This document shows positions 29,820 to 36,528 of a DNA stretch of 36,528 bases, piece after piece (within the stretch, counting starts at the first letter, position 1; each line of letters begins with the position of its first letter). Source of the stretch: a virus; the IMG/VR virus record IMGVR_UViG_3300026512_000038, positions 1 through 36,528 of that record; one strand, 5' to 3'. The notes under the pieces were generated by a model. It was not told where the DNA came from and did no database searches. It saw only the letters and a list, made by a program, of their open reading frames with translations. The position numbers were made by a program, and so were the translations under genes.

Positions 29820-31732
29820 TGAGCGCCGAACGTAAAGAATTTGAAGACGCCTACATGACAGCGATAACGCATTGGTCGCCTTTCCTGGTGGAGGCTGAGA
29901 AAGATCTTAATATGGCTCTTGGTGATCAGTGGGACGCTGCAATGAAGGCGTATTTAAAGCAAAGAAGGCGTGAAGCCTACGTCTTTAATAAAATTCATAG
30001 AATTATTAAGTTAATTACTGGCTTTCAGCGTAAAAATAGACTTTCGCTAAAGTTTGAGGCTTTACTTGGCGGGGATAGTCAGACAGCATCGCAGTTCACT
30101 AAGGCAGTTATGTGGCACATGCAGTATGCGGGCGGGTATCAAGAGATGAGCGAGGCTTTTGAGAAGGGCGCTTTAATTACAGGGATTAATCTAGTCCATC
30201 TTTACGTTGACCGTTTAACAGACCCAGTTAATGGCGATATTAGATTTTCCAGATGTCCTTACAATAGTTTTTTGTTTGATCCAAATATGACCAAAAAAGA
30301 TTTGAGCGATTGCGCCTATATCCTCCGCAGGAAGTATCTCTCAAAGGAACAGGTAAAGGCGCTGCTGCCCTGGGCCGAGAAAGATATTGAGTTAATAAAG
30401 CCAGGGAGTGGTGATAATAAGTTCCCACAATTAAAGCCAGCTTCCAAAAACCCTTATGCTTATGACGAGTTCTGGCGCATGGATACTAAGAAGATATGGC
30501 TGGCGACTTTACCAGATGGAAGTTTTAAGCAGTTTGAAGATAAGAAGGAGATAAAGCAATTATTTGAAATGTATCCTCCACTAGCCGAGCACATTAAAAT
30601 TATCCCATCTTGGAAAAAAGTAATTAAATTGCAGGTTTTTGTGGAAGGTAATTTGCTTTATGATGGCGATTCTCCCTGGATAACGGACAATTATCCCTTT
30701 GTGCCTGTCTGGGGATTCTTTACTCCAGAGGCTAAAAACCCAGATCTGAAGATTTTTGGGATTGTGCGGGTGGCAAGAGATCCACAAACAGAAGTAAACA
30801 AGCGTAGAAGCCAGATGATTGACTTGCTTGAGTCAACGATTACTGCGGGCTGGAAGGCGAAAGAAGGCAAGCTCGTTGACCCGAACGTTTTATATCAAAG
30901 TGGTCAGGGGCTTGTAGCTTGGTTAAAAGAGACTGCCAACATGGACGATGTTCAAAGGCTAGATCCACCACCTATTCCAGCGGGGCTATTCCAGCTTTCA
31001 GAAATCTTTGACAAGGACGTTTACGAGAACGTTGGTGCTAACGCTGAGCTTTTAGGATCGCCTGAAAATGAGAATATTCAAATTGCTGCCTTGTTGAGTA
31101 AATTAAGGCAAGGTAGCGGTTTAACGATACTTCAAGATCTGTTTGACAGTTACAGAAGTTCAAAGAAGTTATTAGGCATGAAGTTGTTGCAGATGATACA
31201 GGAAAATTATACGTCTGGTAAGGTTCAACAGATTATTGGAGAGCCACCAACGCAGATATTTTTTAATAAAGATTATGCCAAGTATAACTGCACGCCTGCG
31301 GAAGGTATCTTAACTGATAGCCAGCGTCAGATGTATTTTGGTCAACTCGTTGCCTTGCAGCAAATGGGTGTGCCGATTCCTCCATCTGCTTTATTGGAAG
31401 CAGCGCCTATCCAGAATAAAGAAAAGCTTATACAGTTCGTTAAAACTGCTGAGCAGGCACAAGCACAACAGGCGCAGGAGAATAAGGAGCTTGAAGATAT
31501 TATTAAACAAGTTAATGTCGCTAAGATGCAGGCTGACCTTGCTAGGGCGCATGAAAGAGTATCTCAGGAGCAGGAGAACAGAGCGAACGCCTTGCTTGAT
31601 AGAATAAAAGCGATAAAAGAGCTTGAAAAAATTGACGTGGAAAAATTTAAGATGTTGGCTGATGCTTTACATACGATGGAACTTGCAAAGGAAAAAAGAG
31701 AGAAAATAAAGAAACTTTTAACAACGAGGTAA
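29819..31732 (+). CDS. Portal protein, P22-like
   Basis: The 637-residue product matches the P22-like portal layout: 'VFNKIHRIIKLITGFQRKNR' (~56-75), 'GALITGINLVHLYVDR' (~119-134), 'FLFDPNMTKKDLSDC' (~152-166), and a long C-terminal Gln/Glu/Lys-rich coiled coil (~535-637), like the barrel of P22 gp1. Twelve copies form the DNA channel. The size is near P22's 725 residues. The start overlaps the terminase stop. Confidence 0.92.
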   Translation: MSAERKEFEDAYMTAITHWSPFLVEAEKDLNMALGDQWDAAMKAYLKQRRREAYVFNKIHRIIKLITGFQRKNRLSLKFEALLGGDSQTASQFTKAVMWHMQYAGGYQEMSEAFEKGALITGINLVHLYVDRLTDPVNGDIRFSRCPYNSFLFDPNMTKKDLSDCAYILRRKYLSKEQVKALLPWAEKDIELIKPGSGDNKFPQLKPASKNPYAYDEFWRMDTKKIWLATLPDGSFKQFEDKKEIKQLFEMYPPLAEHIKIIPSWKKVIKLQVFVEGNLLYDGDSPWITDNYPFVPVWGFFTPEAKNPDLKIFGIVRVARDPQTEVNKRRSQMIDLLESTITAGWKAKEGKLVDPNVLYQSGQGLVAWLKETANMDDVQRLDPPPIPAGLFQLSEIFDKDVYENVGANAELLGSPENENIQIAALLSKLRQGSGLTILQDLFDSYRSSKKLLGMKLLQMIQENYTSGKVQQIIGEPPTQIFFNKDYAKYNCTPAEGILTDSQRQMYFGQLVALQQMGVPIPPSALLEAAPIQNKEKLIQFVKTAEQAQAQQAQENKELEDIIKQVNVAKMQADLARAHERVSQEQENRANALLDRIKAIKELEKIDVEKFKMLADALHTMELAKEKREKIKKLLTTR

Positions 31733-31735
31733 AGT

Positions 31736-32113
31736 ATGTATAAACAACTTGCAAAGGCGCTTAATTATAAACCTAAAAGCGGGTTGGTTATTGGCGATTT
31801 AAGAGAGGAGCTTGCCAGAGATACTATCCTTAACTTGGAGAAGGTTATTAACGCCAACAAGCACAGGGAGAAATATTATCTCCTTGTTCATGCTGGTAAT
31901 TTTGGTAAAAATATAAAAACTACAATTATGATAAGCAATAAAGAACCACCAAAACTTTTGGGAACTATTTGCTTAAAGGTAAACAACGTTAAAGGTAGGG
32001 TAGATAGACTTTGGGTTTTGCCTTATGATATTCCTAAGGATGATGGGGATTTATCAAGTGTAGGCATTGAGGAGGTTTTTAAATCCGTTAAAGGGATACC
32101 TTTAAAATATTAA
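31736..32113 (+). CDS. Hypothetical protein between portal and scaffold
   Basis: The 125-residue product is mixed alpha/beta with 'YYLLVHAGNFGKNIKTTIM' and 'VDRLWVLPYDIPKDDGD'. It lies where some phages have a head-assembly or head-maturation protein, three bases after the portal stop. I see no protease, Walker or metal motif. Function is unknown. Confidence 0.7.
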   Translation: MYKQLAKALNYKPKSGLVIGDLREELARDTILNLEKVINANKHREKYYLLVHAGNFGKNIKTTIMISNKEPPKLLGTICLKVNNVKGRVDRLWVLPYDIPKDDGDLSSVGIEEVFKSVKGIPLKY

Positions 32114-32129
32114 ATAAAAGGAGCAAACT

Positions 32130-32858
32130 ATGAATAATAACCAAATACAAAGTGGAGAGCCAACTCCACAACAGCAAGTTCAAGGGCAGCAACAGGAGCA
32201 ACAAGGTCAGGTTCAAGGGCAAGAGCAAGCGCAGCAGGTTCAGGAACAGCAACAGCAGCAAGCGCAAGCGCCACAAGACTTGTTGCAGCAGGTCACGCAA
32301 GAGTTGGAGCAGTTGAAACAACAGAACGCTGCTTTGCAGGCACAACTTGCCTTTTTTGGGCAACAGGCTGGAGGAGAGCCAACTCCCCAGATACAACAGC
32401 AAGACCCTTTTGAAGGGCTAGAGGACGATGATGTCCTTACTGTTGCCGACGTTAAGAGGCTGATGGCGCAAGTCCAGAGACCAGCGGTAGATCCAAATCT
32501 GTATAAAGAAATTCAGATGCTCAAGCTATCCGTGCAAGAGCCGAATTGGCAAGATGTGATAAAGAATTATTTGCCTGATATGATAAATAGCAATCCGTTG
32601 TTAGGGCAGATGATTCAGAATGCGCCAAATCCATTAGAAGCTGCATTGCATATTGCTAAACTCAATCCTCGTTATCAACAGCAGCAACAAGCGCCACAGC
32701 AACAATCTCAACAGATTATAAATCAATTAATTAATAAACCTGCCTCGCCAGACCAATTTGGCGGTGGCGGTGGAGTAAGTAAGGCGGATAAAATTGTATC
32801 CATGAGCGATGAGGAGTTTGACAAATACGTTCAGGATGTTTTATCTGGGAAAGTATAA
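32130..32858 (+). CDS. Scaffolding protein
   Basis: The 242-residue product has a Gln-rich N-terminus (about 30 Gln in the first 65 residues), a helical middle ('LQQVTQELEQLKQQNAALQ', ~52-70) and a basic-acidic C-terminus. This composition and the position immediately before the major capsid gene are typical of scaffolds that direct capsid assembly and are then removed. AAAGGAG precedes the ATG. Confidence 0.85.
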   Translation: MNNNQIQSGEPTPQQQVQGQQQEQQGQVQGQEQAQQVQEQQQQQAQAPQDLLQQVTQELEQLKQQNAALQAQLAFFGQQAGGEPTPQIQQQDPFEGLEDDDVLTVADVKRLMAQVQRPAVDPNLYKEIQMLKLSVQEPNWQDVIKNYLPDMINSNPLLGQMIQNAPNPLEAALHIAKLNPRYQQQQQAPQQQSQQIINQLINKPASPDQFGGGGGVSKADKIVSMSDEEFDKYVQDVLSGKV

Positions 32859-32880
32859 AAACCTTTAAAGGAGGGGTATT

Positions 32881-33819
32881 ATGGCTTTAACAACTACAGC
32901 ACAAATAGATCCTGCGGTGCAGGTCTTTTATGATAGAGTCCTTTTAAGGGCTGCTTATCCAAAGTTAGTCCATCTTAAATTTGCCCAGCATGCTAGGCTG
33001 GATAAGAAGCACGGGAATACCTATAAGTGGAGGAGATATGCGCATCTTAGCGATGCGACTGTCCCTCTAACTGAAGGCGAAACCCCACCAGGGCAACAGT
33101 TATCCAAGACTGACTTGACTGTTCAGGTCAGTCAATACGGTGATTACGTCCACATTACTGATTTGGTGGACCTAACCGTTGAAGATCCAGTTTTAACTAT
33201 CGCCGCTGATCTGTTAGGTAAACAGATGGGTAAAACCTTTGATAGTTTGATGAGGGATATTCTTGCTGCTTGCGCAAGTCAGACTGATGCTGCTGGTGGT
33301 TCTAACGGGAAGAGTCCAACTGAAATTACAACTGCTGATATTGATACGGTAGTTAAGACTTTATTAAATAACGATGCTGATCCAATTACCGAGATTGTTA
33401 AGGCGGGTCCTGGTCAAGGCACAATGCCTGTAAGGGCTGCCTTCTATGGTATTGCTCATACAGAGCTAATTGATGATCTTGAGGCTTGTGGCGGTTTTAT
33501 CCCAGTAGCTCAGTATCCGAGGCAGAATGATGTTGATGATGCTGAATGGGGTAGTATAAAGAACACCAGGTGGCTTGTAACTTCAAATGCATATAAAGAT
33601 ACATCTGGTTCGGATGATATTTACCACCTACCAATTATCGGCAAGGACGCTTACGGTGATGTTGAGCTGACAACTGCAAAGAACATCGTGAAACCATTTG
33701 GTAGCGCTGGAACTGCTGACCCATTGAATCAGAGGGCAACTTCTGGCTGGAAGGCAGTTTGGGCTGCCAGAATTCTTAACGATAATTTTATGCATGTGTT
33801 AAGGGTGACACATAGTTAA
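32881..33819 (+). CDS. Major capsid protein, N4-gp56 family
   Basis: The 312-residue product has the N4-gp56 hallmarks: 'DPAVQVFYDRVLLRAAYP' (10-27), 'NTYKWRRYAHLSDATVPLTEG' in part (~46-66), 'QYGDYVHITDLVDLTVED' (~84-101), and a C-terminal 'SGWKAVWAARILNDNFMHVL' (~288-307). It has the HK97-type fold in related phages. A terminator-like hairpin follows the gene, so capsid protein can be made in excess over the genes after it. AAAGGAGG precedes the ATG. Confidence 0.93.
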   Translation: MALTTTAQIDPAVQVFYDRVLLRAAYPKLVHLKFAQHARLDKKHGNTYKWRRYAHLSDATVPLTEGETPPGQQLSKTDLTVQVSQYGDYVHITDLVDLTVEDPVLTIAADLLGKQMGKTFDSLMRDILAACASQTDAAGGSNGKSPTEITTADIDTVVKTLLNNDADPITEIVKAGPGQGTMPVRAAFYGIAHTELIDDLEACGGFIPVAQYPRQNDVDDAEWGSIKNTRWLVTSNAYKDTSGSDDIYHLPIIGKDAYGDVELTTAKNIVKPFGSAGTADPLNQRATSGWKAVWAARILNDNFMHVLRVTHS

Positions 33820-33825
33820 TCAACT

Positions 33826-33856
33826 GCCTCTCCCTAACGGGAGGGGCAAATTTTTT
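33826..33856 (+). terminator. Rho-independent terminator after the capsid gene
   Basis: GCCTCTCCC (33826-33834), loop TAAC, GGGAGGGGC (33839-33847), followed within three bases by six T (33851-33856). Nine pairs with one G-U. It is a classic intrinsic terminator in the middle of the late operon, presumably partial. Confidence 0.85.
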
Positions 33857-33870
33857 AAGAGAGGTGTAGT

Positions 33871-34242
33871 ATGACTAATCATGAGAAAAAGAAATATGAG
33901 GAACAACGTGCAAGGATAATGAAAAAGAGACAGGAGCTAGCTAAAAAACTGGCTCGTGAAAAAAAAGTAAAAGTTATTTTTCAAAATTTAGAAGAGCCTG
34001 TTGATGTTGAATTTACTTATCAAGGCGTTAAGACTTTTTATTTAAAACATGGTGAAGTAATTGAATTGCCAACATCTGTTTTAAAGCATTTAATGAGCCT
34101 TAAAGTCCCTGTTTATCGCTATGAAACTGACGCCAAAACAGGGCAGGTAAAGCCTGTTACAAAGGTAGCCGAATGGCGGAATAGGTTTGCTTTTGTGCCT
34201 GTAGATGCAGAGGAGATAACAGGCACGGAAAAGACGGAGTAA
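33871..34242 (+). CDS. Head-proximal hypothetical protein after the capsid gene
   Basis: The 123-residue product has a very basic helical N-terminus (~1-34) followed by 'VKVIFQNLEEPVDVEFTYQG' and a beta-rich remainder. Small proteins of this type commonly follow N4-gp56 capsid genes. It may be a capsid-associated or completion protein; no named family is assigned. GAGAGG precedes the ATG. Confidence 0.65.
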   Translation: MTNHEKKKYEEQRARIMKKRQELAKKLAREKKVKVIFQNLEEPVDVEFTYQGVKTFYLKHGEVIELPTSVLKHLMSLKVPVYRYETDAKTGQVKPVTKVAEWRNRFAFVPVDAEEITGTEKTE

Positions 34243-34246
34243 CGAT

Positions 34247-34873
34247 ATGGAATGGACTCTGGCAGATATAAGAAATAAAGTGAGAAAATATACGGGTTTT
34301 TTGTCTGTTCAGCAGATATCCGACGACTTTATAAACGATGCTATAAATGATTTTTACGTTAATGAGTTCCCTTTGTTAGTCAACTCTACCAGTTTAAACA
34401 CATGGCATGCTTTTAATACTTCTCCAGGTGTGGGCGAATATCCGCTTGAAGTAGCGATTTTAAATACTATCTCTCCTATATATGTTGCCGACTATCCTGT
34501 TTGGTTTACAAGGGATAGGGACTTATTCTTTGCTAATTATCCCTTGAATGAACCAGCGCAGCAAGGAAAACCTTTTGCCGCTTATCTGGATGATGACAGA
34601 ACGTTATATTTGCGTCCCGTTCCTGATGCTGAGTATAATGTAAGAGTTTTAGTAGCAAAAAAGCCAACAGCGCTTGTAAATGATACAGATAAGCCGCTTG
34701 ACCCTGCATGGGGGCGGGCGGTCGCTGTTGGTGCTGCTATCCATTTTTTACTAGAAGAAGGCGACAAAGATGCCGCTAATGAACTGAGCGATTTGTTAAA
34801 ATCGCTTTTAGGGCAAATTAACCGTAAGGCAACGCTTTTTTCTGTAAGTAAAGAGGCAATAAGGAGCTTTTAA
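34247..34873 (+). CDS. Head-tail adaptor (P22 gp4/T7 gp11-like)
   Basis: The 208-residue product begins with helices ('TLADIRNKVRKYTGF', 'DDFINDAINDFY'), has a beta part with 'TLYLRPVPDAEYNVRVLV' (~123-140) and ends in helices with 'FLLEEGDKDAANEL' (~168-181). This is the pattern of the adaptor that binds beneath the portal in podoviruses. The gene is four bases after the previous stop and next to fibre and nozzle genes. Confidence 0.8.
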   Translation: MEWTLADIRNKVRKYTGFLSVQQISDDFINDAINDFYVNEFPLLVNSTSLNTWHAFNTSPGVGEYPLEVAILNTISPIYVADYPVWFTRDRDLFFANYPLNEPAQQGKPFAAYLDDDRTLYLRPVPDAEYNVRVLVAKKPTALVNDTDKPLDPAWGRAVAVGAAIHFLLEEGDKDAANELSDLLKSLLGQINRKATLFSVSKEAIRSF

Positions 34874-34874
34874 T

Positions 34875-35627
34875 ATGACTTGGAATAAAAATAAACCTGC
34901 TGGTTCTGATCCTTTAAATATTAGCGATGATTTAATAAGACAAAATTGGGCAGCTTTAGAGGATGCTCTTGCAAGAGACCATAATTTTCCTGGGACAGAG
35001 GGGTCAGATGCTGGAGAACATGAGAAAGTTACCTTAAGAGAGCAAACAGAAAAACCTTCGGTTGATTCGGGGAAGTCTGTGCTTTATGCAAAAAGTGATG
35101 GAATTTATATAGAAAAATCAGATGGAACAGAAATAAAGCTTTTTGATTTTTCTATAGAAAAATTAACGAATACTGATAATGCTGATAATGCTGATAAGGT
35201 AGATGGTTTTGATGCGTCTCAAACAAGAACGCCTAATACTATTCCAGTAGCTGATGCGGATGGTTGGATAAATGATTGGATAAAACAAGGAGAAGGAAGT
35301 GGTTTAGATGCCGATACAGTAAGAGGTTCAACTGTTGAATTTCAATATAATTTTAGTGATAATGGATACATAATATTTCCTAATGGGTTTATTATTCAGT
35401 GGGGGCATGATCAAATAAATGAAAATTCTAATAAGACGATTAATTTTAATATAAGTTTCCCTAACTTATGTTGTGGTGTTTTTATAACTGCTATAAATGC
35501 TAGTGGACAAGGCGGTGGTGAGGAAGATTATTGGGGATTAACAGCTTTAGCTGATACTAATGCTTTCACAATTGTTAATCAATATGATAGTGGTCAACAG
35601 TTTTATTGGGTTGCGATAGGGTATTAA
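34875..35627 (+). CDS. Tail fibre protein, fibre-tip-like C-terminus
   Basis: The 250-residue product starts with 'WNKNKPAGSDPLNISDDL', a segment found at the base of many phage fibre proteins. The middle has Asn/Ala/Asp repeats ('NADNADKVDGFDASQT') and 'GLDADTVRG'. The C-terminal part ('NGFIIQWGHDQINENSN', 'FYWVAIGY') looks like the small beta receptor-binding tip of fibres. It lies before the nozzle gene, which is unusual but found in mosaic podoviruses. Confidence 0.75.
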   Translation: MTWNKNKPAGSDPLNISDDLIRQNWAALEDALARDHNFPGTEGSDAGEHEKVTLREQTEKPSVDSGKSVLYAKSDGIYIEKSDGTEIKLFDFSIEKLTNTDNADNADKVDGFDASQTRTPNTIPVADADGWINDWIKQGEGSGLDADTVRGSTVEFQYNFSDNGYIIFPNGFIIQWGHDQINENSNKTINFNISFPNLCCGVFITAINASGQGGGEEDYWGLTALADTNAFTIVNQYDSGQQFYWVAIGY

Positions 35628-35629
35628 AA

Positions 35630-36528
35630 ATGTATATACCTTTTCCAATTTATGATTTTAAAAGTGGTCTGAAACTTGATAAAGAACCATTTTTGCTTCC
35701 TGCCGATGCCTTTACGGTTTTTCAGAATGTTTATATAGATAAAGGTTGTCTTGTCAAAAGAAAAGGAATAGAAAACTTATCGTTAAATATAGATGAACCT
35801 ATTTTGGGAATAAAAACTTTAAGAGACAATGCCAATAATGTTTATAATATTGTTTTTGGAAAACAAAAAATATTTTGTTTAGATTTGTTTAATTCTCGAA
35901 TTACTGAAATATCATCTATGTTGAATGGGAGGGATGATAGTTATGTGATAGCAGATGAATGGAAGTTCTATCTTTTTTGTTCTAACCAAATTGATCGACC
36001 TTTTTATGTATGGAATAATGGAGCAGAATGGTTAAATGTTGATTTTGATAATGATGGACAAAATGATATAGAACGATGTTTAGCTTGCATACAATTTAAA
36101 GGACGACTTCTTTTATTCAGTCCGATGGAAAAAGGGACTTTTTATCCACAAAGGATAAGATGGTCTAAAGTTAATCTACCTTTTGATTGGACTAATGATG
36201 ATTTTTTAGATATTCCTACAAGTGAAATTATTGTTTCTGCACAAAGGTTAGAAGATAAAATAATAATTTGGTGTTCTAATTCTGTATGGGAATTGTTATA
36301 TACAGCAAATTATGATCTACCTTTTGTAGTGAGATGTATAGCAAGAGAAATAAAAACATATAGTCCTTTTAGTGGTGTGAAAGCAAATAATCAAATTTTT
36401 AACGTAACGGAAACAGGAATAGTAGCAACTGACAGTATTAATGTAGAAAGAATTGATTATAATATATATGATTTTAATTTATTTCAAAATTTAGAGAAAA
36501 AGCAGTTAATTTTTGGATATCATTGTAA
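35630..36528 (+). CDS. Tail nozzle/stabilisation-like protein, N-terminal part (continues at base 128)
   Basis: ATG at 35630 opens a frame that has no stop to the right end; across the closed circle it continues to 740, giving 503 residues. The start 'YIPFPIYDFKSGLKLDKEPF' and 'LPADAFTVFQNVYIDKGCLV' followed by 'KRKG' is the typical start of phage tail proteins such as T7 gp12 (nozzle) and P22 gp10 (packaged DNA stabilisation protein), which fold as beta-propeller-like tubes. The gene follows the adaptor and a fibre gene. I cannot tell the two families apart from sequence alone. Confidence 0.82.
   Translation, partial: MYIPFPIYDFKSGLKLDKEPFLLPADAFTVFQNVYIDKGCLVKRKGIENLSLNIDEPILGIKTLRDNANNVYNIVFGKQKIFCLDLFNSRITEISSMLNGRDDSYVIADEWKFYLFCSNQIDRPFYVWNNGAEWLNVDFDNDGQNDIERCLACIQFKGRLLLFSPMEKGTFYPQRIRWSKVNLPFDWTNDDFLDIPTSEIIVSAQRLEDKIIIWCSNSVWELLYTANYDLPFVVRCIAREIKTYSPFSGVKANNQIFNVTETGIVATDSINVERIDYNIYDFNLFQNLEKKQLIFGYHC
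36402..36528. repeat. Terminal direct repeat, right copy (circular closure)
   Basis: This is the exact copy of bases 1-127. Removing one copy gives a 36,401-bp circle in which the reading frame from 35630 continues at base 128 and stops at 740. It supports a complete genome (circular or circularly permuted by headful packaging). Confidence 0.95.

Noticed and set aside
31338-31607. An 89-codon Arg-rich plus frame
   Set aside because: It lies wholly within the portal gene in another frame and has no start signal.
1-36528. tRNA genes
   Set aside because: I saw no cloverleaf or CCA-ended element with a T-loop signature in the gaps; a tRNAscan run would settle it.

Overview
This window is almost certainly one complete, circularly closed genome of a short-tailed (podovirus-like) dsDNA phage. 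The last 127 bases (36402-36528) are identical to the first 127 (1-127), so the unique length is 36,401 bp and the contig was cut inside a tail gene. That gene starts at 35630, runs off the right end and stops at 740. The DNA is AT-rich, almost every gene has a strong GGAGG-type ribosome binding site, and the gene content (RecT, a helicase-loader-like initiator, an XhlA-like membrane protein) suggests a Bacillota-type or other low-GC bacterial host. The Lys/Glu/Ile-rich proteins and a Csx20-like gene fit a host with type III CRISPR, possibly thermophilic, but this is inference. I found no integrase, DNA polymerase, RNA polymerase, CI-type repressor, tRNA, tape measure or long-tail gene.

Layout. 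There are two divergent transcription blocks that leave one switch region (22407-22525). There, a consensus leftward promoter and a weaker rightward promoter share a palindromic -10 box. Leftward (22406 down to 14494) are a Csx20-like protein (candidate anti-type-III-CRISPR ring nuclease), an SbcC/Rad50-like ATPase, a small Cys protein with a possible +1 frameshift, RecT, a WalJ/YycJ-like metallo-beta-lactamase-fold nuclease, several tiny zinc-ribbon-like proteins and a RAMP-like protein. This block also holds two gene-free tracts (14960-15172, 15890-16400) of degenerate GCAAAG/GGTAA-type words. Rightward early (22526-27701) are an AlpA-like regulator, a PGDYG-like protein, a RuvC-like resolvase, a P-loop kinase-like protein, ribbon-helix-helix proteins, a replication initiator with iteron-like repeats inside its gene, and a T7 gp4-like primase-helicase.

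Rightward late (27927 through the circle junction to 14398), preceded by its own promoter, are the small and large terminase, P22-like portal, scaffold, N4-gp56-like capsid protein, head-tail adaptor, tail fibre, nozzle, further fibre proteins, DUF1353, an ATP-grasp ligase and a GNAT-like protein. These are followed by three presumed ejected internal virion proteins (the last a 1679-residue polyvalent protein with a metallopeptidase motif), small structural proteins, an XhlA-like membrane protein and a GH24 lysozyme. The order nozzle, ~133 aa, ~279 aa, 326 aa, 1679 aa parallels T7 genes 12-13-14-15-16, while portal and capsid are of P22 and N4 type: a mosaic podovirus.

Working together: the leftward operon repairs or recombines DNA (SbcC-like, RecT, nuclease) and probably counters host defence; the rightward early genes start replication; the late genes package, build and release the virion. 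The items most worth a second look are the Csx20-like first early gene, the degenerate repeat tracts, the RAMP-like protein, the in-gene iterons and the ATP-grasp/GNAT pair among the virion genes.
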